Below are positions 22,442-32,730 of a stretch of 64,000 bases of DNA, in pieces. Under the pieces are notes generated by a model. The model saw only the letters and a list, made by a program, of their open reading frames with translations. It was not told the DNA's origin and did no database searches. The translations under genes and the position numbers were made by a program. Positions within the stretch are counted from its first letter, which is position 1. Each line of letters opens with the position of its first letter. The stretch is from Diadema setosum (lineage: Eukaryota; Echinodermata; Echinoidea; Diadematoida; Diadematidae): positions 8,861,644-8,925,643 of the forward strand of contig NC_092706.1 of assembly GCF_964275005.1 (NCBI RefSeq), given 5' to 3'.

Positions 22442-23557
22442 ATGACCAGCACCCTTACCGGAATGTCGGCTAAACTGCACTCAGTTGTGGTGGTGACCGA
22501 AACGCTAACAGCCTCCTCCAAATCAGCCGCCGAGAAGCAATACGACAATTTTTCGTCCGTAGACGAGCAAGCCCCGATCGCTTGGTCCTGGGAAGTTATG
22601 ACGTGGTCTTGGTATGTGATCAGCGAGCTTGTGATATCAATTCTTGGGATCATCGGCAACGCTCTCGTCATCGCTGTCGTGTTCGGCCGTCGATCGAAAA
22701 GGCGCTCCACTGATATTCTTGTGGGAAATCTAGCGATTGCTGATTTCCTCACTTCCATACTTCTAGTTCCGTACGCAAAAGTCAAATCTATCCCCAATTC
22801 ATGGGTGGGCGCATTGTTTTGTAAACTCATGGTAGGCGAATATTTGATGTGGACCGCAATTATGGCATCAATCTACAGCCTGGTGGCAGTGTCCTTCGAT
22901 CGTTTCTTCGCTGTCGTTTATCCGATCCAGTTTAAGCGCTTCGCCAATCGCCGACTCGTGAATATCATCGTTTGTCTCATATGGGTGGGATCAAGTGTCT
23001 TAATGGTTCGTATACTCTTGACCAACACCACGGACGTGACAAAGGGAAAGTGCGTGTATCAGAGACCGCCGCGAGACGAGCAAATAATCTTTGGAATCTA
23101 TGTTTTCGTTGTCAAACTCGTTCTCCCTACATTCCTCATGCTTGTAACCCAGATAGCCATTGCACGCTCTCTCCGACGGCAGGCCGCCCGCTTCGCGTCG
23201 AATGCGACCACAGCATCGTTCCACCAAATCGCCCGATCTCGAGTCCTCACCCTAACACTGACGGTTGTCCTTATCTACGTCATCTGCTGGTCCCCAGACC
23301 AGATAGCTTTAATCTCTTTCAACCTAGGGCTCCTCACTCCTTCCTTTTTGCGAAGTCCTTTTGCACGCGTAGTCACCGCACTCGCCATTTGTAACTCGTG
23401 CGTGAACCCGATATTGTACACCCTCCGCCACCCGCAATTCCGTGAAGCCGTGAAGGATTTCTTCAGAAACACAAGCAAAAGAAACGTACCAATATTTGAG
23501 GATGTGGAATTATGGTATCGATCGGAGAAAACTCATGAAAACATCGTCAAGGCTTAA
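22442..23557 (+). CDS. Class A GPCR, tandem copy 3
   Basis: A 371-residue receptor in one coding exon. Marks: GIIGN in TM1, LAIADF in TM2, DRFFAVVYP after TM3, NTTDV glycosylation site in loop 2, NPILYTLRHPQFREAVKDF across TM7 and helix 8. TM6 reads CWSPDQI, where the other three copies have CWAP. The N-terminus has an N-glycosylation site NFS at 36, and the acidic DEEY of copies 1 and 2 is EKQYDNF. The frame stays open upstream to 22376, but that part lies before the predicted acceptor (22414-22415), so the start is placed at 22442. A second in-frame ATG at 22463 is also conserved. Ligand unknown. Confidence 0.93.
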   Translation: MTSTLTGMSAKLHSVVVVTETLTASSKSAAEKQYDNFSSVDEQAPIAWSWEVMTWSWYVISELVISILGIIGNALVIAVVFGRRSKRRSTDILVGNLAIADFLTSILLVPYAKVKSIPNSWVGALFCKLMVGEYLMWTAIMASIYSLVAVSFDRFFAVVYPIQFKRFANRRLVNIIVCLIWVGSSVLMVRILLTNTTDVTKGKCVYQRPPRDEQIIFGIYVFVVKLVLPTFLMLVTQIAIARSLRRQAARFASNATTASFHQIARSRVLTLTLTVVLIYVICWSPDQIALISFNLGLLTPSFLRSPFARVVTALAICNSCVNPILYTLRHPQFREAVKDFFRNTSKRNVPIFEDVELWYRSEKTHENIVKA

Positions 23558-23639
23558 CACGCAAACGTTGTCACCTTGCCAGCATGCCAAGATTGAATCA
23601 TCTATGTAATATATATTTAAAATCACGTAAACAAAACAG

Positions 23640-24404
23640 CAGGCATCTTTTGACACTAAATTATTATAGATAATGATTGTAGATACAATGCACTAGACTG
23701 ATCTACGCTCTATTTACTTTTCTTTCCGTTGTTACACTTTATGACAAAAAGGTGAGTCCAAACAACAATCTCTGAGTAGAGATTAAAATTTATTTCAGAC
23801 GTGCGTCATATGGTAACCAGTGGTAAAACCGTCATGACGCACATCTAATTGGTCAAAAATTTTGCAGCCATTCTCTGAAAAAAAAACAGTAACCCATCAA
23901 GTTTTCGAAACTACATAATAGTAGTTTGCGTCGTTTCATTGTATTACAGCTACTTTTCACTAGAAATGTTATTATTTTAAAAGTTGATATTTTCGCGCGA
24001 CTGATTTTTCACGCTCGGCCGGGTAAGGAGAGTTTTGCGTGTTTTTAATTCGGCGGAATCAAGACATCAACTATCGGAACATATGGCAAGTAAAAATTTT
24101 TCCTCTCAAAAATCGTTTCTCTTTGTGCGAAATGCTCGAAAATTTCAACACCGCGAAAATGTCCACTTTTACGTGAGTCTAAGAAATCTTCAGTTAAGAT
24201 ATTTCTTGTATATTTGTGGAAAATAGACAATCTTTTCCAAAGTTATTGATCTTCAAAAATTCTTTCTTTTTTTTTTTTTTGACGCCATACATGGGCAACC
24301 GTATACAGCAATGCAAAGAAACTCAATATATTTTCACTTTGCCACAGCATAATGCAGGAGCATTAATTGACCTATACCTTTTTCTAAAAGCAGAGGGAAC
24401 AAGA
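23640..24404. other. Spacer after GPCR copy 3
   Basis: Presumed 3' flank. An imperfect inverted repeat GACGTGCGTCAT (23798) / ATGACGCACATC (23834) lies here. Open frames on both strands near 24035-24230 overlap each other and match no family I know. Confidence 0.4.
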
Positions 24405-24890
24405 TAGGGCGATGTCCGTTGGTCCGAAGGTTCGTTAATTCGAAATTGATGAAATAAGGCTCGTTCTTTCGAAAGCTTCTTTATTCCGAACTCACAAATT
24501 CCCTATACCCTGATGTTCGTTAATTACGAAAATGAAATAGCGTTTGTTAATCCGAACATTGTTGTGCTGTCATTACAAGGGTTCGTTATCCAAGGTTAAA
24601 ATCAGGTTCGTTATTCCGTAGGTTTGTTCATCCTAATATGACATTAGGTTTACTATTCTGAAGATTCTTTAAATCGAAATTCAAATAAGGCTTGTTAGTG
24701 GGCATTTGAAAAGAAGGTTCTTACTAAACGAACGTTCGAATTTACAAACCTTATTTCTTTTTCGGATTGATATCCTTCTGAATAACGTATACCCTTTTAT
24801 ATATTTTCGGATAACCTCAAAAAAAAAAAGTCGGAAATAACAAACCTCCGGAATTTAAAAAAAAAAAAGGTAACAACACGAACACGTTTT
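24405..24890. mobile_element. Copy of the TTCGTTATTCCGAAGG repeat family
   Basis: Many variants of GTTCGTTATTCCGAAGG and of its complement alternate here, together with a shared CAAATTCCCTATACC block. The block is the reverse complement of one in the copy at 46686-46951, so the two are in opposite orientation. Confidence 0.7.
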
Positions 24891-25045
24891 TTTTTTTTCT
24901 TTTAAATTCTCTATTACTTGAGATTTTCTTTATTGCTTTTTTCTTAAGAAAAGAAAATGATGATCTTATCGTTGTGTAACAAATAATTTACTAATGCCAA
25001 CAGAAGAAAATTGACCAGAAATGAATATAATTAATTAGTGAAAAC

Positions 25046-25118
25046 AGTGGAAAAATGAGGAAAGAAAATGGGATTCAAATTCCAATGGAATCTCATTTTC
25101 TTTGCTCATTTTTCCACT
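25046..25118. repeat. 31-bp inverted repeat, 11-nt loop
   Basis: The arms 25046-25076 and 25088-25118 are complementary apart from two positions. Confidence 0.85.
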
Positions 25119-27110
25119 AATAGATAATTTACTTATCTACTTTTGCATACAATTATACCGGCCTATGCAGATATGTTGCGTAATTTTCGAATAACCGCAT
25201 TGCATAAAAATCACACGAAATGCTTCATAGTTTATTTCCAAAAAGCAATGTAAATATGAATTAAATCGGTTATCGGAAACTGTTGATAGCTGTTATTGAG
25301 GGGTTCAAGGTTCAAGGCCGTTTAGTGTTTGACCGGCATACACGCGCACACTCAAACACATGCAGATCAAACAGATAGTAATACACAAATTATGCACTAA
25401 TCAGGTACATGTAGATCTTGCCTTGAAAAAGCCACTATATCCGACAAAATGCCCCAAACACACTGGTGCTGTACACGAGCTTGTTTACTGTAAATAGGTA
25501 ATTGAGCGCGCTTGTAACTGACTGAGTGCGAATTGCTTAAGTATGCAATTGTGATGTCATGATTACGGCAAGCCACATAAGTCATGCGCGTATCTCTGAA
25601 CAGGGAGGTGTGAGCGGTCGTCAGTACCGGTCGTACAATACGCGGTATGGTAACGTATGCCCGCAGCTGGACATGTAAGTCAAAATTAAAGACTGGTCAC
25701 GTGATTGCTCGTTATTATTTGATTGTCATCCATATTACCATTTTATAGAATTAAATAATGGGGAGTTTTAGATTTGCGGCGCGGACGTTTGAGAGGACGC
25801 TTGAGCTGGACGTTCTCCTCTCTCCCTGCGTCGTGTTGAAAAGTAGCTTTAGATTACGCCGAGACGCAACCTATAAAAGATAAAATGGCGCCCCCATATG
25901 ATCGTTGCATGAAGTAGCTCTATAAGTCGTGAATTAAGCGGACCTAAAAATAGCACAGAACGCGTAGTGAAAACTCAGACGAAGCGAGCTATAAATAAAT
26001 CGACTTTGATACGCGATTCTGCGAATGATCAGAACAGGTTTTTCCTCACTCAGCATAACTTGTTTGTTTGTTTGTTTGTTCATTTTCCATCTGAGAAGAT
26101 GACTGGATAGCCCATATTCAGCTACGTTAAGCTGGTCTTCCCTCGCCATGTCTTTTGTTAGTCACATTAATATGACAGAAACATGCAAGTTTTGCTGAGT
26201 CGAGAGGAAGGTGCATTCCAATGTCTTTTGTTAAACATTTCAGTACTTTAGCAATGATTGACAGATGAGGTCATCTCAAGAATGTTAATATTGATTGGTT
26301 TGGAAGGATTTGTTTGTGGGCGTTCCCAAGTAATCTGAAGAAAAATAGAAGAATAAATCGTTAAAAATATATGAAATGTTTCTAGATATTTGTTTTACCG
26401 CAAAAGTGATGTTGAGGGTATCATAAACTAACACTAATCAACATGCATTTGGATTTGAGGGCCCCTTTAAGGAATTCAAATTCACGATAAGACAAAAAAT
26501 AACAAAGTATGGGCAGTCTTTTTCGTTGTTGCTTTTATTCTTTGTAGTTACTCAGCTGTTTGAATGTGCACACATAATCTACCTTGAAATGTGATTTTTT
26601 TTCTCATACTTTTAATAACTCGTATAACCCCACTTTCAAACATATACATTCTCTATTCATAATTTTAGCCGCTGCTATATTACAGAGTGTGCGTGAACAT
26701 CTCCAATACGGACAGAATTAGTGGATGAAGCATGACCTTGACAACCAGCAAGACTGGCGATATATACAACCCTTTGGTGAAATAGGTCTATCTATGGCTG
26801 ATCCGATTGTGGCAACTTATGATATGGACACAGGGAACTAAGGAATGGAATCAAAATGGATCAATACGAATTTGGACGTATAGGACCCGTAAGATATTGT
26901 GGGATATGGCTATTTCCTAAATGTTACATCCAAACTGTTACGGATAAATTGAAAGTGACAGAAAGGTCGTCAGGAAAGAAATACATCCAATACAATTAAG
27001 ATGATTAAATGACACTTTGAAATGAAAATGAAATTGTATCATCTAATCGTATGACAGTAAAAAAGTGGCCCGTAGAAGTTGTGTATGTTGATTGAATTCG
27101 AACGTTAAAA
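25119..27110. other. Spacer between copy 3 and copy 4 modules
   Basis: No gene recognised. 25590-25900 is richer in CpG than its surroundings and includes CCTATAAAAGATAAAATGGCG near 25871, a TATA-like box next to an ATGGCG (YY1-like) word. No reading frame of note follows it. Confidence 0.4.
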
Positions 27111-27175
27111 GTGCGTAGTTGTGTTCCTATAAATGAAATTGAAACTGATACTTGGCGCGAATTTGAACGTCTATC

Positions 27176-27218
27176 CAACAAAAGATACAGCTTTCACATT
27201 GGGCGCGAGGCCAGGAAA

Positions 27219-27283
<65 letters not shown>

Positions 27284-27320
27284 GTGCGAGCGCCCAGTGT
27301 GAAAGCTGTATCTTTTGTTG
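27176..27320. repeat. (TG)n microsatellite inside a 30-bp inverted repeat
   Basis: The arms 27176-27205 and 27291-27320 are complementary with one mismatch. The loop is almost wholly a TG run of about 60 bp (27222-27283). Confidence 0.9.
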
Positions 27321-27589
27321 ACACGGATCAACGAGCTATACACAATACACCGTATGAAACGCGTGTCGTACTCAAATTCTTCGCTCATAGGTAGCAAAAA
27401 TCCAGCGAAATTCGAAAATGACTGCATTTACATGATTGGGCGTAGAATAAAAAGTTCTGCACCAAATTTCATGATTTTGGTATCATTGTCTTTTGCGGAA
27501 AATGACTTTTTCTAACGATGTCAAAAAATATATCACTTTCAGAACGCAAGGTAACGAAAATCCACCGTTCCGCTTTTTTGGGGACACCC

Positions 27590-27592
<3 letters not shown>
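27321..27592. mobile_element. Fragment ending in a mariner-like terminus
   Basis: The segment ends TTTTTTGGGGACACCCGG followed by TA at 27593. This looks like the end of a Tc1/mariner-type element at a TA site. The opposite end is not seen, and the inverted repeat at 27176-27320 may belong to the same element. Confidence 0.4.

Positions 27593-27640
<48 letters not shown>
27593..27640. repeat. (TA)n microsatellite
   Basis: TA run that begins at the end of the mariner-like terminus, so it may have grown from its TA target site. Confidence 0.9.
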
Positions 27641-27642
<2 letters not shown>

Positions 27643-27899
27643 GAGTATGTATGTGTATGTATAGGATAGGTGCACATATATGAGCATGTATATGCATGAA
27701 TGTGTAGACCATGTGACTTACCATTACTGTGCACATTTAACCACGATATATCTTGTTATTTCATGTCAGATAACCACATGTAGAATTAACTTTGTACTCA
27801 TTTATTACTATTTTTCATAGTGCATACTCGGTCATTACTACGGTAAAGACCCCTGAACGTGTTAACTTTAATAGCAGACTCATTTATTATCATTACTAT

Positions 27900-28195
27900 T
27901 ATTGTAAAGTAGTTGGAGTGGTACATATCACTTTGTAATTTTCCCTTTTCCCCCTACCCTTCCCTCTCTCTCTCTATCCCTTATTCTAGTAGCTAAGTAT
28001 AGGGTCTCCATACCGTCAAGCCTCTGCTTCTTTTAGAGACCCTTCTGTTTAAGTCCCCTATGCTGTTTGTACTTGTTTTGTTTTGTACTACAAAATATGT
28101 GTCGATATACTTTTCGTCACAAATGACTTGTACACAATCATATCTGATGTAACGGAATTAAGCAGGAATAAATCAAAATCAAATCAAAATCAAAC
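27900..28195 (+). mobile_element. Possible LINE 3' end with AATCAA-type tail
   Basis: A non-coding stretch ends in AGGAATAAATC and then tandem AAATC/AAATCAAAATC units, the kind of microsatellite tail left by CR1/L2-like elements. No coding part is present. Confidence 0.35.
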
Positions 28196-28397
28196 TTGAA
28201 TGACCGCATTGTTAAATCGAATGCAAATCTAAGGAAATTGGGCGGGAAAACTTATAATATATCGAGTCCTTTCCTCTTCATTATCATGCTCTCCTTCTTT
28301 TTCTTCTTCGATATATTTTCCATCTTTTTCGTTTTCTTCGTTTTTTTTTTTCTTCGTTTTGTTAACATCATTGTTGTTCTAAATATGGAAAATAAAC

Positions 28398-28822
28398 TTA
28401 AAGGGCTGGTATAGTTTTGGTTTAGATGTGTTTTAGGTTTCCAACTTTTTTTATTCATATTTTTTTTTTTATGATGATGACTTTTGTTCTTTTGAGATAA
28501 TGAGAAACCTACTGTGAAATGTGAAAGAGCACATAATTCTACGAGGAAACCAGTTTATTTGATGTAAATTGGTTTTGAAATGGCTGAGACAACGAAAAAC
28601 AAAGCGATCCTAATAAAATGTGTATCCACTATTTATTAGGATCGCTTAGTTTTAATTTGTTTTTCGATATCTCAGTCATTTGAAACTGATTTCACCAAAT
28701 AAACTTTTAATCCCTCTTAGAATTGAATAATCTTTAATATTTGATAAAGCGTTTTTTAAGTATCTCGTAAAAATGTTAAAAGCTGAATTCTCACTTCAAC
28801 CAATACTACACAACCCCCTTAA
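28398..28822. mobile_element. TTAA-flanked MITE, copy 1
   Basis: TTAA at both ends (28398-28401, 28819-28822). The termini read inward AGGGCTGGTATAGTTTTGGT and GGGGGTTGTGTAGTATTGGT, so they are inverted repeats. An inner pair around GCGATCCTAATAAA is also inverted. A TTAA target site is the mark of the piggyBac superfamily. A second copy is at 62533-62924. Confidence 0.78.
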
Positions 28823-28919
28823 AGTCCAGAGAGTACAATGAAAATCTATAACTGCCTAGGGAGAGTCACGAATCTGTCAGTAGAGGAAACGACTTCAAAC
28901 CGCCTGAAATGTACCCCCA

Positions 28920-28966
<47 letters not shown>

Positions 28967-29700
28967 ATGATAATGAATAAGAAAGTGCTGAGGTAACGAG
29001 ATTCGCAAGCAAACGCTCAGCGGGGACAAAACGGATATAGAACAATAAGATCCGGCATTGACCTACCAGAAGGATTCGATGTTGTTGTTTTTTTTGTCCT
29101 TTTTTTTACCATGTATGACAGAGAAAGAGCTATCGAGAGAGAGAGAGAGAGAGATAGAGAGAGACAGGAAGAATGAGATGCATTCTTTACATGAGTGAAA
29201 GCATCGAGGAACGCTTTCACACCATTGACCTTTTCTTGACAAAGAGCAAAAACGAAATAATAGATTTTCCGTATTCCTCGACAAAATTTTCATCGCACAT
29301 CCATCAGCAAAGGAAACTGCAATTCATGCGTTATTGATATGACTGTTGTATTTTCAGCTTCTCTCTCCCTTATTCTGACTCTAATATTGTTATTTGGAGT
29401 TGAGTGTATTTCTATTAGAAACTGCGTGATATAACTTTACAGTTACCGTTATCATTTTGTGGGCATATAGTAAAAAAAGACACACATTTGTTGTTGTTGT
29501 TGTTTGGGGGAGTTCTCGAGATAAAAATTTTCTATAGGAGTGACACTTTGTAAAGAATAATAATGGATGAAAAAAATACCCGTAGGCAACCTAAAAATCT
29601 AACTTGTCTTAAGCGTTAAATCATGGATTCCATTCAATTATTTCGTACTTGTAAAATTCAATCACTTTTAGATCGAGTGCTCTAGCCTTTCGATCTCGCG
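28823..29700 (+). promoter_or_regulatory. Conserved upstream region of GPCR copy 4
   Basis: Shared blocks: CTATAACTGCCTAGGGAGAG (about 28848), GGGGACAAAACGGATATAGA (29021), GA tract 29134-29165, CACATCCATCAGC and CTGCAATTCATGCG (about 29296-29330), and CATGGATTCCATTCAATT (about 29622-29639). The TTAA MITE abuts the left edge of the conserved part. Confidence 0.6.
28922..28960. repeat. (AT)n microsatellite
   Basis: Pure AT run. Confidence 0.95.
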
Positions 29701-29711
29701 ATGTACCGTCA

Positions 29712-29745
29712 TATAAAAGTAGTGTCGAAGTTGCCTGAAGTTTCA
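29712..29745 (+). promoter_or_regulatory. Core promoter of GPCR copy 4
   Basis: TATAAAAG at 29712-29719; initiator-like TTTCACTGC with A at 29745, 33 bp after the first T. Confidence 0.78.
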
Positions 29746-29805
29746 CTGCATCTTCTTTGACGTTCACTGGAAGACCAATCTGATTTTAGCTGCCATCTGC
29801 ATGAG
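29745..29805 (+). other. Untranslated first exon of GPCR copy 4, with upstream ATG
   Basis: A 61-nt exon ending ATGAG|GTAAGT. Unlike copies 1-3 it holds an ATG, at 29801. After the predicted splice this ATG opens a 34-codon upstream frame that runs past the receptor start and stops at 31177-31179. The intron runs to CACAG ending at 31079. Confidence 0.6.
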
Positions 29806-30364
29806 GTAAGTGCGTGTTAAGAGTACGCTGTGATAAACTAATTCATTAAAAGAACAGCTTTCTTCTAGTTAACATCTTCAGAAAGCGTTTTCCACTAAAA
29901 CTCCAAAATCCATTTTCACGGAATGTGATATCTTTTCACTCTCGTTTGTTATTACTGCGTGTCTTAAATCTGACTACCTTACAAATACATGTTTTTTTTT
30001 TGTTTTTTGTTGTTGTTGTTGTTGTTTTTTTTTTTTTTTTAGTTGTTTTCTAGCTATGGGATCAAAATTTGAAAACCGGAATAGCAAAGAAAGTCCTCAC
30101 CACATTACATTTTCTTCAGCAAAATATGCTTTAATTGTGATCTTAAGATTAAACATGGCGGTAATAAGATGATCGCATGGGCAGATGGCAAAGCACTACA
30201 AACGTACACAATATCTGAATTTTCTGTCAAAGGATTATTTTTGTCAAGCAAACCTTATAATGATAAGAGTTAATATGACGTATGATTCTGCATGTAGGAA
30301 TGAAATGTGTTATTTTTTTTACAAGATTACAGACATAGTTATGTGTATGTATATAAATAAATAA

Positions 30365-30440
<76 letters not shown>
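30365..30440. repeat. (AT)n microsatellite in intron of GPCR copy 4
   Basis: Two AT runs separated by ACATATATACAT. Confidence 0.9.
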
Positions 30441-30441
<1 letters not shown>

Positions 30442-31105
30442 CTCATGTAACTTTCGTCTATAAAGAACTGCAAAAATATATCGAAGAAGAGCGCCCCTAA
30501 TCATGTTCAATCTACTCTTTGTTTGTTTGTCTTTTAAGACATTTTTTAAATTGCCAATGGCAGAAAACAGCAAGTTCCATTTTTTTTTTTATTTCGTTTA
30601 ATGATTGCAGTGCTATTCCAGAGATTTGATTGGTTGGTATCACTGGTTATCATAGTTCTTCCTTTTTCGATCGAAAATATATCAGAGAGTTCACATCTTT
30701 TGTCACATAGCACATTCTGAAGCAATTAGAATTAGAAAACCAATATGATAATTATTATCATAATATTCGTAGGCCTATTGAAAATTAATCTTGAAGATTT
30801 TTCCTACAAATTTTCTCATCATTGGCGATGAAATAATATAAAGTGCGTACATAAAGGACGCATACTGTCACCAAGTAACAAACTAAAGGTAATCACAATG
30901 ATAGTTATTTATTCATGATAAAGACAAGTTTTGGGGTTTTTTTTATATAAAGCAATTACCGGTAGCATTCATCAAGTAAGCGAATTTGCAGTGAACTGAA
31001 TGGTTTTGATTTCAGATGATAATGCATAGTTATGATTTAGTTTTGTACTTCTCGTTCTACTTGCACTGTTGAAACACAGAGTACAAGGAATCGATTGCCA
31101 ACACA

Positions 31106-32230
31106 ATGACTACGACGATTTCTGGAATGTCGGCAGATCTACCTTCGCATTTGATAGTGACAGAAATGGAGACAACTGATTCCGAATTAGGAACCGAAAA
31201 TCAATATGATGATTTTTCGTCCGAAGCTGTGCAAGGCCAGATCACGTGGTCTTGGGAAGGTATGACGTGGTCTTGGTATGTGATGTGCGAGCTCGTCATC
31301 GCAATTGTTGGGATCACTGGCAACGCTCTCGTCATTGCCGTAGTGTTCGGCCATCGCTCGAAGAGCCATGCGAAGAGTCGCTCGATGGATATCTTGGTGG
31401 GAAATCTGGCGATAGCTGATTTCTTCACTTCAATCCTTCTGATTCCTCACCCAAGAGTCAAATCTATTCCAAATTCATGGGTGGGCGCATTGTTTTGTAA
31501 AGTCGTGGAAGGCGAGTATTTGATGTGGATCACGATATCGACGTCGATCTACAGCCTGGTCGCAGTGTCCATCGATCGCTTCTTCGCTGTCGTTTATCCT
31601 ATCACTTTTAAGCGCTTCGTCAATCGTCGACTCGTAAATGTCATCGTTTGCCTCATTTGGGCGGGATCGTGTGTGTTAATGGTGCGTATCCTGTTGACCA
31701 ACACTACGAATGTGATAGTAGGAAAGTGCGTGTATCAGCGACCGCCGCAAAACGAGCAAATCATCTACGGGACCTATATTTTCGTCGTCATACTCGTTCT
31801 CCCAACAGTCCTCATGCTGGTGACCCAGACAGCCATCGTGCGCTCGCTCCGACGGGAGGCCGCCCGCTTCGCGACGAATGAGTCGACGGCATCGTTCCAC
31901 GAAATCGCCCGATTTCGAGTCCTCACTCTTACGCTAACGGTTGTCCTAATCTACGTCATCTGCTGGGCTCCAGACCAGATAGCATTCTTCGTTTTTAACC
32001 TGGGACTGGCTCCTTCCTTTTTGCGTAGCCCTTTTGCACGCGTAGTAATTGCACTCGCCATTTGTAACTCCTGTGTGAACCCAATCCTGTACACCCTTCG
32101 CCACCCAAAATTCCGTGAAGCCGTTAAGGATGTTTTCAGAAACACAAACAAAAGAAATACACCAATATTTGAGGATGTGGAGTCACAATACAAACCTAAG
32201 AAAAGTAATCATAGGATCGAAATAGCTTAA
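31106..32230 (+). CDS. Class A GPCR, tandem copy 4
   Basis: A 374-residue receptor in one coding exon with the same 7TM marks: GITGN, LAIADF, DRFFAVVYP, CWAPDQI, NSCVNPILY. It carries a four-residue insertion in intracellular loop 1: RSKSHAKSRSMD, where copies 1-3 have RSKSRSTD or close variants. It looks like a local duplication of the AAGAG-rich codons. The loop 2 glycosylation site is NTTNV. The N-terminus has ENQYDDF but no glycosylation site there. The start is the first ATG after the predicted acceptor (31079), and a second conserved in-frame ATG lies at 31127. A predicted upstream frame overlaps the start. Ligand unknown; the class is certain. Confidence 0.93.
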   Translation: MTTTISGMSADLPSHLIVTEMETTDSELGTENQYDDFSSEAVQGQITWSWEGMTWSWYVMCELVIAIVGITGNALVIAVVFGHRSKSHAKSRSMDILVGNLAIADFFTSILLIPHPRVKSIPNSWVGALFCKVVEGEYLMWITISTSIYSLVAVSIDRFFAVVYPITFKRFVNRRLVNVIVCLIWAGSCVLMVRILLTNTTNVIVGKCVYQRPPQNEQIIYGTYIFVVILVLPTVLMLVTQTAIVRSLRREAARFATNESTASFHEIARFRVLTLTLTVVLIYVICWAPDQIAFFVFNLGLAPSFLRSPFARVVIALAICNSCVNPILYTLRHPKFREAVKDVFRNTNKRNTPIFEDVESQYKPKKSNHRIEIA

Positions 32231-32329
32231 CGTACTCTATGTTTGCAATAATCGGACGTGTCGTCACCTCAAAAGAATGCCAAGATTAGAGATACTTTCT
32301 TACAAATCCAAGTGCACAAGTGTAATTAA

Positions 32330-32335
32330 AATAAA
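32330..32335 (+). terminator. Likely poly(A) signal of GPCR copy 4
   Basis: AATAAA 100 bp after the stop codon. I did not find an equally clear hexamer close behind the other three copies. Confidence 0.5.
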
Positions 32336-32594
32336 TAGAGTACATGTATAAGCATTATATAAAGCGCACATATGTTTGTTTGTTTGTTCGTTTGTTTTCT
32401 TTTAGGACAAAATCACGAACAGTTAAACAATGATTTTTTTTTTTGAGGGAGTTTAGAATTTGTTTCATTGGTATGTTATTGTTACAGTTTGTAACTACGA
32501 TAAAATATTTGCCCAGCTGGTTACAATAGCGGAACAAAACTGGTGAAACGTTTCAAAGCCATCTTATTTTATGACGAGGTCTACTGTAGCGAGC

Positions 32595-32730
32595 ACCTAG
32601 GTATAGAAAATGTGTTGTATTTCGCAATATGAAACAAACTTTCGGAGTAGTGAACCTTATTCCATTTTCGGATTAACAAATCTTCGGAATAATAAACAAT
32701 CGAGCAAACTTTACTTTAGAATGGTGCGAA
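32595..32730. mobile_element. Short copy of the TTCGTTATTCCGAAGG family
   Basis: Contains a CCTAGGTATAGAAAAT block and then CATTTTCGGATTAACAAAT and CTTCGGAATAATAAAC, matching in order the second half of the copy at 46686-46951. Confidence 0.6.

Noticed and set aside
22972-23394. 140-codon frame overlapping GPCR copy 3 (and similar minus-strand frames over every receptor)
   Set aside because: These are shadows in other frames of the receptor genes; they carry no family signature of their own.
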